Assembly: GCA_019022655.1 (NCBI GenBank)
Contig: JAFJYI010000017.1
Location: 5,766,001-5,830,000 of the forward strand
Origin: Acacia acuminata
Lineage: Eukaryota; Streptophyta; Magnoliopsida; Fabales; Fabaceae
Length of the DNA stretch: 64,000 nt
Direction: 5' to 3'
Shown: positions 22,041-35,447 of the stretch, one piece after another
Layout of the letters: each line of letters begins with the position of its first letter
How positions within the stretch are numbered: the stretch's first letter is position 1
Translations under genes and position numbers: made by a program
The notes under the pieces: generated by a model
What the model saw: the letters and a program-made list of their open reading frames with translations, nothing else
What the model was told of the DNA's origin: nothing
The model's database searches: none

Positions 22041-25000
22041 TCAGCCAAAAGGGTGCTTCATCATTACTATCAACTCTCTAAAAGAACAAAGGCACAAGGT
22101 CTCAAATTTACAGTGAAGAGAGGCTTCTTTATCAGGGTCCATTTGAAGCAGTACACCATCTCTGAAAACACATTTTAAATCAAGCTTCAGTTCATTCAAT
22201 GCCGTATCTTTGCCTCCAGCTGTATGTTGGCTTGTGGAGTGAGACACACATTCGGCTGGCCAAAAAACCCTGTCTAGATTTCTGGGGCTACACATTCTCG
22301 AGTTTGAACAATCAAGAGTCCCTTCAGACTGCGCGTGAGAGGTTTTATCATATAAGTCATTGAAATCTTCAGCAGGATAAAGTTTTTTAACCGCTGAAAT
22401 AAGATCCACAGAGAGTGATGCAAGAACATCATGGACATCTTCGACAGCCCAATCGCTTCCATTCAAGCTACACTTATGAACAATGATTTTGCGTGTCAAA
22501 TGATAAAGACTGTCAAGGCATCCAGGGCAACATCGATACAAACAGACAACCCCAGGTTCAGCAGGATCACTGCTTTTACTAGGAGATTCAGTAATTTCTA
22601 CACCGTTGGCATCTACATCAGAGTCACCACCGCTTAATTTAATATCAGTCTCTGTTGACGACAAGCTGGGAACAGTAAGAGAGGCTATCCTGGAGTCTTC
22701 AATCTCAACACCCTCTGGTTGGCAGGCATTACCAGAAAAGGCAACAGAATGGGTAGCTATTGATCCATTTAAGCCTTTTGACAATCTGAACTCTTCATTT
22801 CCAGAAAGAGAGACAGTGTGAGTTGGTGAAGATCCATTTGGGCCTTTTAAGGGCCCAATTTCTCCATTTATCATTTCAGGAGTTCCAGTTGTTCCTGATT
22901 CAGATACTTTAGATAGTGTGCCATTCTCCACAATTGTAACTGGATCAACGGGCTGGCTCATTGCAGCAGAGTTGTTAATATGATCATCTGAAAAAGAATT
23001 ATTGTGTGGAGATCCTTCTGAAACTTTGCCATCATGATCAACTTTATCCACATCATCATTTCTCTTATTCAACACAAGAGATTCGGGTGTCTTGGCAGCA
23101 TTTGCATTGGGACTTCCCTCCAGCTTCTCTGGCTCATGACTTTCCAAGGGGGGAACCAACTGGCAACCCTCATCTTCAACTTGTTGGTTTTCATGTCCGT
23201 TCAATGACCCAACACTAGTCCATGTAAGTTTTGCAGCCAGGTCCGGGGAGTCCTGCTCAAGACTGAAAAGGTAGGGATTATTGTAAAGGAAGCCAAGTCC
23301 AAGCTCATTACAAAAAAAATATAGTAATTAAACAATCTTGCATTTTAACAGGAGAAATAAAATAATACCTCAACAATGCATAGGCCCAGTTATTGACCAT
23401 ATCTTCCAAATAAGCCACTTGCGATAAAATACGAAGAAATTGATATCTATCTTTACCAGCCTGAACTTTTGTGTTGATTTTCCCAACTAATATTTCAAGA
23501 ACCTTGCGTATCTCACTAGAAACTTCCCTGACAGATGTATAAGCTCCTCTGTATGCTGATAAACCAACAGCCACCAGGCCTCTGACAATACCAGATTTTT
23601 CTTTGTTTTTCATATTGCTAGAGCTGCAAGAATTAGCCACCTTGTCTTGCAGGGTACTAGGGCGAATTATGCAGGAGTTGAAAGGCCAACCCTTCCAAGG
23701 TCCACTTACATCAGCAGAAGGACCTTCTTTGAGTTTTGATGTGACCCAACAAAGTTCTGCAAAATGAGGGAACCGAATAATTTGATAACCAAAGGTTGAT
23801 ATTGCCAACAACAGGGTTGACTTTTGCTTCAGTGGCTTACTACTAAGTGGTGATGGAACTTTAGTAGAGGGTTCAGGAAGTTGGACTTTAACCTCATCAC
23901 CATTGACTGATCCATTATCTTTTCCCAGACATGCCCTATCCTTACAACCTTGAACTGAATCATAGGTTATGTGCCCTTTCCGGGCTCCAATATGCATATG
24001 AGATTTTTTGTGGACCACTTGAACCAGCTGCTCAATTACATTTCTCATTAGCTGCACTGTGGATAGATTGATCATAACATCATGATTAAAGTTCCCCTTT
24101 ATCTGCACAGAAAAACGAGGCACTGTCTGCACCAAGGAAACAGACTGGCTGCAGCTTGATTGGTAACTCCTAAAGAACTCGCTTACTTTACAAGGAAGTT
24201 CTGAATATGGGACATCTGATGTAGCCTGTTGGAAAATGAAGCTAAGATATGAGGTTCTAAAATTATATGTAACGCATAATAACCCAATTGAAGATCCAAG
24301 TAAAATTGAGTAAAAAAGTTCATAGTAACGCTTCTCCTGGTAGTGTTATTGTACAAACAGCTGTATCTTTTAAATATTAATAGCTAATGCTATATGCACT
24401 AGTTTATAAGATTTAGTGACATGATTATTATTCGTAATGGGAAAATATTAAGCTCAGAAGACATAAATCAACAATTAGTTGGAAAATATGGAGCAGAAAT
24501 CAAGGGAACAATTGTGTGAGGGCAACTTTTTGTTACAGGCAATATAAGAATCCATACCAGAATCATCAAGGATGTAGACACACCAATGGACTCCACCTGC
24601 TCAATAAATGACATCCATGCATGTGAAGCCCTTCCGATGACTTGACCTTTGGCCATATCTACAGATTTCTTTTTCTTTGAATTGAATTCACTTTTCTTTT
24701 CAACAACCTCACTCAGTGTTAAACAAGACTCTTCTATCTCAGAAACTTGATCATTAGTGGAGCAGTGATCAGAATTTTCAGCAACCTGAAAATGAGTCTC
24801 CACGGCCCATAGATCAATTCTTGGCATGAAGACTACACATGATTGCAAACCAGCACATTTCACTGCCACGTGGAAGGAAAATTTTAGAATTAGAGTTAAA
24901 ATATGCTACATGTAGATTATGATAGAGCTCATAATTAATATTTTCATAAAGCCACACAATAAAGCAAAAGCAGAAGTAACAGCATAAAGAAGGGACTAAA

Positions 25001-28000
25001 GAATCAACTAAAACACTAGAGTTCAGCAAAAAGAAGTGGCAAAAATCTTCAAAAGTCAACTTTAATCCCCCAGCTTTCTTGACCGTTGGATACTGTCATG
25101 ACATAAAAGTTATGTTATGTGATGCTGTGACACTGAAACGCAATGTGATGTTGTTGAGGAATGATATACGGTCCAATAGTAGTAGAAAAAGGATGACTTA
25201 CAGACCTCCCACATTTGAACTTTAAGCACAACACTAACACCAATATTCTCAATCACACATAATACACTGTCATGGAGTTTGTAAGCATATCTGAAGGTTA
25301 CATGATAGTACTCTCAATCATTCGCAAAACTCCTTTTCAGGCATCTATCACCGAAAATTAAAATGACAAAAAGCAAAATCAGAAGGGAAGAAACATACTT
25401 AATATTTGTGAAATCCCTTGTACCACATCTCCTTGTCCTTCTTGAGAAATAGTTGCCATATCAATCTTCTGAATTTCAACATTACCAACAAAGCAGTAAA
25501 GAAGGCAGGAAGCAAGATGCCTCTGACCAGATTTGGGATTTCCAGCAATCAATATACGAAATCCTGATTTCTTCAACACCATAAATGACATATTTGACAA
25601 TAAACCACTACCTGTACGGGCATGGTGCTTTATAGGAGGTCCAAGTTTCACATCGCCATCAGTATCATCTACAAGATCACAAGAACCAGCTTGACCATCA
25701 TTTGCAGATAAAATGCCAGCACAGGTGAGTTTCCTCCCTAAATTGGCAGCAAAATCTGTGTCCTGGAGAAAATCGTCAACATGCAACCACCACTGATCAA
25801 TAGACATTTTCTTTTTGTCCAGAGCAGAAATCATAGCGCTTTTAATCCTTGCTACAGATTTAAACATAGGAGGTGGCAACCATGAGCGTCCATCAAGATG
25901 CAGAGAGACAAGCAGAGTGCATAATGGTTGCAACAAGCAAGGTATAAGGTGGGTGGGAAGAGGGGCGCACTCTATGTCATTTGCAGCAGTCCCAGCTTCT
26001 CTCCTGGGAGCATGGCGGCGGTGCACATGATAAAGCCTCCAACCAGTCCCTTTCCTCCACTGCAAAGGATGGAAGAGCAAGGCGCTTACCACCAGAATCT
26101 TCCTCTGAAGCTGCAGACAGCACTTCTTGCAAAGGAAAGTTTCTCTTCAAAGCATTGATGGCAGCTTGGGTACAGAGAGCCTGGAGATCTGCACCAGCAA
26201 ATCCAGGAGTGTTTTTTGCAATCCACTCAAGTAAGGATCCAGTGATTGGTTTCGGCCACCTCTGTGTGTGAAGAGAGAGAATGGAAGCTCTGTCCTCAAT
26301 TGATGGCAATGGAAAATAAATCTCCCGATCAAATCTTCCAGGACGCCTAAGCGCTGGGTCAACTGCATCAGGACGATTTGTTGCACCTATAACTACAACT
26401 GAACCCCTAGATTTCAAACCATCCATAAGAGCAAGCAGAGTTGACACAACAGAACTATGTGTCTGATCTTGCTGCCTAGTACGGCTTGGGGCTAATCCAT
26501 CTATCTCGTCAAAGAATATTATCGAAGGTTGACATTTTTCAGCAACCTGGAATAGTAGTCTCAGTTGGCGTTCAGCATCACCCACATATTTCCCCAAGCA
26601 ATCTGCACCTTTACGAGCAAAATATGCAATCCGTTTATCACCACGAGCACATGCACCTATCAATGCTCTGACCACTAAAGTTTTACCTGTTCCAGGATAT
26701 CCATGCAAAAGAACACCTCTTGGAGGTGTAAGACCTAAATTATCAAAGAACTCAGGATAGAGCAGAGGCAAAATAACAACTTCTTTCATGCAACTGATGA
26801 CATCCTTAAGTCCAGCAACAGATTCCCAACCCTGAAATGATCTTTCACCATCAGAGTCAGGACCACCAATGTATATAGGGGCTATTCTCAATAAATCACG
26901 TTGAAGCCTCTTGTTCTCACGTTTCAAAAATTCTTCATCCTCACCACAGTTCTCCAACCATTTTTCTTCTGCTTCAATATCCTTTCTCCAAGCATCATTT
27001 GAAAGCTTTCTCATCTCCAACTTCATCTTTCTAGCTTTCAATTTCTTTATCCGCGCTATATATTGATTACCCTGAGGTTGGAAGAAATGCTTATGATCTG
27101 TGCAGGCTATAAGAAATTTGCGATGATCAAAGATGCAACCATTTGCTCTTGCACAAGGCTGAAAAATGATAGGTCACAAGTAAGTTCTAAACCAATTGGT
27201 ATAAAAAGGAATATTATTTTAAGCAAAATCAAGAAAATTCAGTATATTTGCACATATTATCCTTAGACAGAGAACATGTGACCAACCAAGTGATACGTCT
27301 TTGGACACCGATCAACCCGACAACCAATGGTAGCCCCTCGCCTCCCACAACGAGTGCACTTCAATGCCCTTCCTCTGCAAAGAGCAGCCCTCACATTTTT
27401 TAAGCATCCCAAGCCAGCAAAGTATACCTGCAAAAGTATGTCATAATGAACCCCAAAAAAAAAAAAAAATAAAATTACAATATAAAAGTTGACTAAGGAG
27501 CAAACAGTACATTATTTAAATCAGTTAATTTTGAGCAGGAAAACTGTGAGCTGATAAAACTTAACATAAAAACAGAAAGAAAAAAATTTGTGTTTATGAG
27601 TTTGCTTATAATCTATTCTAGTCCTGATAAATTATTTTTTGTACCTTTGTCAGGTTGGAGTACCTTGATCTACTAAGTCTAATGCAATTGGAGAAAGTCA
27701 AAACCAAGGTTCACTCATCTGGCATGCCGACTTGCACAATGCAATATATTAAAGGATATTGGTCACAATTATTTCTATATCTAATGAATTATATTATTAT
27801 TTTTACCATTATAACTTTTAAAGAATAAGGTAGGAGAGAGTGCACATACACCTCAAAAATCACTTAGTGCAAGCGTTTTTTTTTTAATTATTATTATCAA
27901 AAGGAAAATCATATATTAGATATCAAAGTTAGTGGATCATTGTTCTTAACAACTAATGTTATGATGTTAATTCTAAACCAAATCTGAATTGTTCATGTTT

Positions 28001-29747
28001 GTCTTGTCCTCCTGCTCAGATTACATTTTTTTAAGTTCAAACAAATCAACATGCTTACTCAGCATCCTCACTTGCGTTTTAATCTTTGAATAACTAAGTA
28101 ATTTCCTTCGCATCAAAATATCACCTATAAATTGAAGGATTACATAACATAGGAGATTTTATCACAGAAAATGCAAGAACCCATGGTTATAGCCAATGGT
28201 GGAGAGGCGGGAAGTCATGCTTAAGAAAGTTCTTAAACAACTTCTGTTCAAGATCACAAACAAGTTAACGTTTTGTTTTAATTAAGCATGTATCTCTTGA
28301 AATCCACTAGTCCAACATCATCTGCTGTATAATTTACAGGTAGCAGTTTAGCATCAGTCCTTTTAAGCTGAAACAGTTAATACTAAGCCCATGTGAAGCC
28401 CACATATGCAGAGTTCATGATGCAAACCAAGATTATAAATACACTAGATTTGAAACAGACCTCTGGACTCCATACAGCACAGTGCTGATGAACCCATATC
28501 CTGGCAATACCATGGCGATCGTTAATAGGACCTAAGAGACGCCCAAGCCAGCCAGATTCATCACCAAAACCATCCCAAGGATCATAATTAGGCTCCTCAG
28601 ATGCTGAAGACCCACTATATGCCTCATTCTCACTCTCACCATTATCTAGAACCAACCCTTTTGGAGGTTTACCATCAGTCCCTCCACCACACAAACCACA
28701 CCTTCTGCCTTCTTTAATTCGTGGTTGGTCAGTTATATCATTTGAAGCTTGTTTGGGCTTGTCTATTTTTACAATATTTTCATCTTGCAAGGTCTTTTCG
28801 TCAACTGCAGATTCCTTATTGACAGATCCTTCATTTTCTACTTGCTTGGTCAGATTCTCAACAATTTCTACAGCATCATTTTCACCTTCATTCACACTCT
28901 CCAGTTGATCAACTGGTTTATCTACATGTTCCCCTGGGGACAATTCAACATTACCATTAAACTCCTGTGACTGCAAATTATCACATATGTTTCTCTCGCT
29001 AGTCACTATCTTTGGAGAGGCATTCCCATCCACTATTTCCACTACATCCTCATCAGGCAATTTAGATCCTGAAATTGAAGCATTCTCCCCATCTTGGTTC
29101 TGAATAAGCTCCACTTCTTGACTCTTGCTCTCATCTGAGTTCCCATGGGACTCATTATGTTCATGATCTTCCGCATGCTTTGTTGCTTTGATCCTCCCTG
29201 GTCTTTTTGACTTAACAACCTTTGGCATCCCACCTTCCAATTCCTCTTTCTTATTAATCTCTACAACCTCTGGTTTTCCATTGCCCCTGCTTTCATCCAT
29301 ATCCTCAAACAGCTTCCTTTTGCTACTCGGTGGTTCCCTCTCCCCCTTCACCGTGAAACCTACATTTTTACCCCGGGATCTCAACCTTGAACTCCATGTA
29401 CCCGGACGCTCTACCCCACCAGGACTCTGATTCACATGTCCTGGGCTCTTGACATCGCTCACACTCCTCAGCATTACATTCTTACCTAACTTCCGCCGTT
29501 TCTTAAGGGGAGGAGGAGAGGCATCGAGTACAACTGGGGCTCGCCGAACCCTAGAGCTGCGGCGTAGCTCAGTATCAGCGCCAGAAGTACCAGCCCCATC
29601 ACCATCCTCATTCAATTCACTATGGTTCCGATTATATTCCTTTTCGCATATTGAGTCTAGCCTCTTGTGCTTCTTCCGAAGCCGCGACCCCGATCGATCA
29701 AGTTTCCTCTGGTCCAATGACAAACCGGAAGCGGACGATAATCGCAT
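22041..29747 (-). CDS. ePHD-finger AAA ATPase, ATAD2/Yta7-like (At3g15120 type), with a 1-bp frameshift
   Basis: Exons on the minus strand: 28461-29747, 27287-27427, 27158-25399, 24558-24862, 23369-24225 and 22041-23262. Together they code about 1856 residues once one base is discounted. The N-terminus is basic and Ser/Glu-rich with nuclear-type clusters (SRVRRAP, PPLKKRRKLGK). An extended PHD finger spans exons 1-3: CGLCGGG, WVHQHCAVWSPE, CTRCGRRGATIGC, CPKTYH, and IACTDHKHFF. The first AAA domain is complete: Walker A GYPGTGKT (about 629-636), Walker B IIFFDEID (about 690-696), sensor GATNRPD and arginine finger RRPGRFDRE. A second AAA domain is degenerate (ILIAGNPKSGQRH, VVFMPRIDLWAVE). 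No bromodomain is visible. Relatives act on chromatin; this plant protein is not well characterised. An extra G in GGG at 26006-26008 breaks the frame after about residue 860, nine codons before a stop. Confidence 0.9.
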
Positions 29748-31552
29748 GTCAAGACAAGGAAGCCAACACTATATACCCAGGTTTCTTTTTTTTCTTTTCT
29801 TTTTTATCTGCGAGCTTATACGATTATTTACAGCAAAAATCTTGCAGAAGTAGCAAAAAGTATTGATCGATTATCTTGGTCGTCCAAATGGGTGATCAAC
29901 TACACGCTGATTGACAAGAAAAACATCACACACACCCAAGTTACAGCGGGCATGGTGATCCAAGATAGAAAAGAAATGAGAGGAAAACCGAAACCCTAGA
30001 AATCGAATTGGCGAAGCTTTTGCTCTGACGTTTCCCCTGGATTCAAAAGGCTTCCGTGAAGATTGGGTTTTCACGTCTGGTTTCTCCAAAGCTTTCTTTC
30101 CATTTTTTTTTCAGGGCTTTTCTGCTCAGAAATGGCCTTCTTGCTGTTACTCCCAGGGAAGGCTAGGGCGTGAGAGTGAATAACACGGAGGGTTTTCGCT
30201 GATATTTCCAGAGCTGCTGAACACGCGCACGATAGCGGCGTGGTTAAGACGCTGAGGTTAGGTCAGAGCGGAGAAATCCGGGACGTTGATGAGTCGAGTA
30301 CTAAGGGGCTGTATAAACACGCGCTGTTGTAGAGAGTTGCAATAGACACAATATTGTGGTATTTTCGCAGATTTTTGTGCAATTTATTTTTGATACAACT
30401 AAGTATTGCCGCCAAATATAAGAGTGTGCAAAAAACATTGCATGACACCAACATGCAAATCGGAGGGAGGGCATTGGGAGGAATGTGAGCTTCTCTTCTT
30501 TTTTTTTTTTTTTTTAAAGAGCAACGGCTCTTTTTAAATTTAAAAATTACATGGACGTTCTTGTGGGGACTACTTTGTTTTGTGTGTTTTTTTCCCGGAA
30601 AAAATAAATAATTTAATTATCTTCTGATAAGAAGTTGGCTACTAAATGCAATTATTACAAGAAAAAAATAAAGTGAAGAGCATGTGAAGCATCTATAATT
30701 GGGAAATGAGGTAAAATGTGTCCTTACTTGTAAAATGTGATAGGTTTATCAAATCAACATTTTGGTGAACTGTTTTATAGACATTTAGCACTTGGCAAGT
30801 TGCTTTTTGTCTCACATATCAATGGGGTCGTCCCTCTCCCTCTCTCTCACTCAAGGCTTCCTAAGCTTAGTGGCAAAATTCTGGGCGTATTGGGTGTAAA
30901 AATCAAAAGAATGAAATATTTCCTCTAATCCTATATATAATATATAAACAACTATATAGATGAAAAAATTACTTAGAGACAATAAATATATATATAATCT
31001 ATTTTATTTTTCAAAAACACAATTATTTATCTAGAGAGTCAAAGAGAGGAGTAGAAAATTAATTAGTAATATATTTTTATTGTATCCCTTCTAGGTTATC
31101 CTGTATCTGACTCCTTGTCTAGATCCTATTATTAGATACTCGAGCTATTGATTAATTCTGATTGAAACTTTACTCCCACGAATACTCCCACATATGGGTC
31201 CCTTTAAACAAGGTGAGATTTAAATTCATTTTATCTACATTGTGATCTAACGATAGTCCACCTCTAGATCAAGTATTTTAGTTTGAAAAAGATAAATATT
31301 AATATTTTAAAGTAATTTATTTAGCTTCTTTAATCATTCCGAAAAAAAAATCAACTATGTCTTATATTACAGTTCGAGAGTAATTAAAATGATATTTGTG
31401 GCCTATATTTTTTTAATAAAAAGATTGCTTACATAAATAGTTATAAATTAGCCATCTGCAATATCCTTATATCAACAATAGGATTCAAACCTACAAAGAT
31501 ACGTTGGACCTGTACCAACCAAACCAACCTTTTCTGACCTTTCTTTTTGTTT

Positions 31553-31586
<34 letters not shown>

Positions 31587-31602
31587 ACCTCGACCTCTTT
31601 TT
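29748..31602. other. AAA/ePHD promoter side and AT-rich spacer
   Basis: Bases 29748-30250 are the likely 5' UTR and promoter of the minus-strand AAA gene. From 30500 on the DNA is AT-rich, with a T-run at 30500-30516. A possible MITE end lies near 31330-31375 (ATCAACTATGTCTTATATTA). A run of about 35 T sits at 31555-31585. I see no gene. Confidence 0.5.
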
Positions 31603-32599
31603 GGGCTAAGGGGTAAAAATACACATGTATTTTTTTTTTTTTTCTGAAGGAGAGCCAACACCAAGTACTTTTTTTGTGCAAAAATGACTACGTGGTTACA
31701 AATTAGGTGCAAAAATACCATTTGACCATTAAATTTACCTTTTTTTGCTAACCGAACAATGATATGGCTATTAAGGTGCAAAAATATTTTGTCCAAAAGA
31801 GTGCCCAACACTAGGTATTTTTTTAGATGCAAAAATATCGTTTGACCGTTAAGTTTGACTTTTTGTTTTTGTGGAAAAAATAGTCCAGTCAGTACCTTGA
31901 AATATAAGATCTTGAAAAAATATTTCAAGATGCTAACTAACACTAAAAAAAATACTTTAAGATGTTGAATGGTACTGAAAAAATACTTCATGATCTTAAA
32001 GAATTATTTTAGGAGCTTGAAAAGATATTCCAAGGTACTAACTGGTACTAAGAAAATATTTCAAGATCGACTAGTACTAAAAAGATACTTGGGGTAGTAA
32101 GTGGTACTAAAAACATACTTCAAGATATTGATGGTGCTAAAAAGATACTTAAAGATACTGACTGATACTAAAAAATATTCCAGGTACTGAATGGTACTAA
32201 CAAAAAATACTTTAGGGTATTGACTGGTACTAAAAAAAAATTTTCATGATGTTGAAAAATTATTTTATGGTACTGATTGGTACTAAAAAATACTTCAAGA
32301 TATTGACTAATATTAAAAAAAAAATTTTAAAAAGTCAAACTAACGGTCAAACGGTATTTTTGCACTTAAAAAAAAGCACTCAGTGTTAGATGCTCTTTTG
32401 GCCAAATCATATGTGTATATTTTTTGCACTTTGAAAGGCACACCATTATCCAGTCAGCCAAAAAAAGTTAAACTTAACGGTCAAACGGTATTTTTACACT
32501 TAATTTATAACCACGTAGCCACTTTTGCACCTAAAAAAACACTTGATGTTGAACACTCTTCTGGAAAAAGCATATGGGTATTTTTACCCCTTAACCCTT
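31603..32599. mobile_element. Long-TIR element with a minisatellite core
   Basis: Arms at about 31603-31870 and 32334-32599 are reverse complements. They share TAAGGGGTAAAAATAC, GACTACGTGGTTA / GGCTACGTGGTTA, TTTGACCGTTAAGTTT and CAAAAGAG. Each arm is itself a doubled unit containing two copies of the GCAAAAATACC..TTTGACCGTTAA text. No transposase is present. The structure fits a non-autonomous Mutator-like or foldback element. Two long frames on the minus strand here are low-complexity. Confidence 0.82.
31880..32333. repeat. Degenerate minisatellite (ACTGGTACTAAAAAATACTTCAAG family)
   Basis: About ten or more imperfect tandem units of roughly 40-50 bp carry GGTACTAAAAA, ATACTTCAAGAT and TTGACTGGTACT. 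They fill the whole core between the arms of the TIR element. Confidence 0.8.
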
Positions 32600-33050
32600 C
32601 TTTTTTTTGAAGGTTCGAACTTTCTTAGAACCAAAAATAATGAGGTTGTGACCAACATAGAGTTGGTCTAGCGGTATAAGGCCTTGTTAGATCCTTCTAG
32701 GTCTCATATTCGAGTCCTAGAGTCACTTGTCTTGGGAGAGGAAGCCATAAATATCAAAACAGATGCCGTCGGATAACAACAATCCTTGGTCACGAGTAGC
32801 AAAAATCAGCTACTGAATCCTCTATCTGATGTTGCATGCCTAGATTGTTCAGCCTACCCTTTCTTTCGTCTCCTTCTGCAGAAAATAATTGAATTGATCC
32901 ATCCATACATACTGGATCAATATACAGCTACCGTGCTAACGCTATCATGTACACATGTACATGAAAGCATGTGAGGGCGTAGGGATGGAGCAGGGAGGAT
33001 GATAGTAGTCACTTGCGAAACAAGCACAGAGAGAGCAAAACGAGTTAGGG
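32600..33050 (+). mobile_element. SINE-like tRNA-derived fragment and spacer
   Basis: TGGTCTAGCGG (32664-32674) fits a pol III A box, and TATTCGAGTCC (32708-32718) fits a B box at normal spacing. This arrangement marks the head of a plant SINE rather than a tRNA: there is no cloverleaf-forming acceptor stem. The 3' end of the element is not clear, and the rest up to 33050 shows no gene. Confidence 0.4.
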
Positions 33051-34497
33051 TTGGTTTGGCCAGTAGTTTCCTTCAACTAGCCTTCTGCTTGATGGAAAGA
33101 TCATTTGATAACTAATCTAATGGGCTTGTAGCGCTCCCCTCCTCAATCCGTAGCCCTTTCACGCCACTAGTAGTGCACTCACTCCCTTTCGAGTAGGAAT
33201 TGCATTACCTACTTTATCCATCGTAATGATTTGATCCTTTGTCTTTATTTGCCCCCAAGAATGGATTGGATCGAAACGACTTTCCTGTCGAACCCCTTTG
33301 TGTCTGTCGCTCATAGCCAGCCGAGCAAAAGTCTCAAGTTCAGTACCCTTCGTGTTTGGAATGTCTGGAATCCATTCTCAATTCTCATTTGATCGCGGCG
33401 GGGGAGCAAGTCAAAATAAGTGTCTACTTTTGACTTTAGGACCCTGAGCAGATAGTCCTTTCGCAGAAGTGATTGCATCGATATGTCTTAAGAGGCCAAC
33501 CCTAGCTCCAACATCGAGGCGAGGTCTAGAAAGATATTTCTAAAAAAGAAAAACATTGTTTTCAAGTCTTTACACTTTCGAGTGAGTAGGTTTATTGGTG
33601 ACTCTCAGTCAATCATAGGGGTGAGCAATCGGTTATTCGGTTCGGTGTTCGGTAAAAACTGAAAAACCGAAATAAATGCATTTTTACAACCGAACCGAAT
33701 TAACCGAAATATTTTGGTGCGGTTTTTCGATTAATTCGGTTTTTGGGCTTATTTTGGGCCTTTTGTTTGGTTGAATTCTATGAAATGGCCAATCTTTTTT
33801 TTCCCCCTCAGAATTACATTCCAATATTATGAACTCAAAAACAATCGAATTGGTTTGGACCCAAAAAAAAACACACAACCGAAATTGCCGATCAACAATA
33901 TTATACATCTTTGAGCTAAGAAAATAAGCCACAATCAACCACAATGGAGCAGCACAGATCTTGACAGACCACTGCAACATCAAAATTCCTGTCTCTAACC
34001 ACTGCAATATCACAAATTCTAACAACAACATAAACTCAAAAACAAGTGTAGCAACTCATCAGTCACAGAGGCAGTCAGGCAGTATCAAATGATCCAAAAG
34101 AAGAAAGATATTGAGTGCAACCTGCAATTAATACAAATAATAACACTAAAAGCATATCTTCCTCAAGATCATACTAAGATTTTTTAGTGTTTGGAAACAC
34201 TGAAAATATGAGAAATAGGGGTGGAAACAGGCCAGGTCAGGCCTGTTATGTGGGGAAGCGGCGAAGCCTGGCCTAACATTACGGGCTTATTTTTTGGCTG
34301 AGTCGGCACGTGGCTGTTAAGAGACTGTATTTTTAAAAATCTTGTACCTAGGCTAACAGGCCACAGCCCCAAGGAAAACAGTAAAAAGGCCCTTGTTGCA
34401 ACAAAGCCTAAAAACGAAAAAGGCCTAATTGCTTAAACAGGCCAAATTTACAACAACATAACAGTTCTACAACAACATAAAAAATGAAATCAAATAC

Positions 34498-34590
34498 AAC
34501 ATCCAACATCCAACATACAAATTCAACATCCAACATCCAACATCCAACATACAAATTAAACATGCAACATCCCATGAATAAAGTTTACAA
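34498..34590. repeat. AACATCC short tandem repeats in the inner hAT
   Basis: Imperfect tandem copies of CAACATCCAACATACAAATT-like text form a low-complexity array. Confidence 0.75.
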
Positions 34591-35447
34591 CATCCCACCA
34601 AGTTACCAACATACAAAAACCAACATACAGATTCTTCTTTAAGTCACTGGACATTGACATCAAATCTTCAATATTCATGAAAGTTATGAACAATGAAGCA
34701 TATTCATGTCGTTCAGAAACTTGGCAAATATAACGATTGATAAATGCAAAAATTATCCTTAAAAAGCTTTAGAACTTCAAGCAAATACTCACCCTAAAAT
34801 GCTTCTAGGTGAGATATCTTGCAATTTTGGCCCACACTCGACAAAGTAAAACAATAATCAACCCTACCGCAACAATTTCATCATCCACTTGCGATTTAGA
34901 AGATATGCAATAAACTTGATTGCAAGTAGTAATAGAGAGTATACATGAAAGGTACATAAACAAACAAATAAGAAGAAATCTAGTTTAATTTAATAGTTTG
35001 ATCTTGAAAGAAAGACGGCAACACTACAAGAAAAGCGTAATAGAGTAATTTTTCATTTTGCATATAAGCTCATTTAAGCCGCAAGACAATTCTTCTCGAT
35101 AAAAAGATCACCTAGGCCTTAGGAAATTTGGTGTCGCAACCACGCCCAACACAAGCAAAAACATCGGTAAAACTTAGGGAAGCCATTTGGGACTTCATAC
35201 ATGAGGGGGCAAGACAAACCTCTTCCTCTAATTAGGCATCCCACCACTGGTACTCAATGCTTCTTTTGTCTTGAATTTGTCTTTCTGGGTTTGAATCCCC
35301 ATGTAACCTTCCATCCCATCCTCTTTAATCCTAAATATTTGCATCCTTAATAGAATGAAAAGTTAAAATCAACTACAAAAACATTCAGTAATAATAAATC
35401 AAGTATAATGATTATAATCTAAATCTCATCATAAATAAACAATAAAC

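Noticed and set aside
26043..26082. Possible mini-intron GGTG|GTAAGC..TTTGCAG that could have explained the frame change
   Set aside because: It would be only 30 nt long, and the enclosed residues (KRLALPSFAVEERDW region) are conserved coding sequence.
31491..31991. 166-codon minus-strand frame over the TIR element
   Set aside because: It reads homopolymer runs and the TIR repeat; lysine/phenylalanine low complexity only.
32660..32735. Functional tRNA gene
   Set aside because: A and B boxes are present, but there is no acceptor stem or complete cloverleaf; a SINE head is the better reading.
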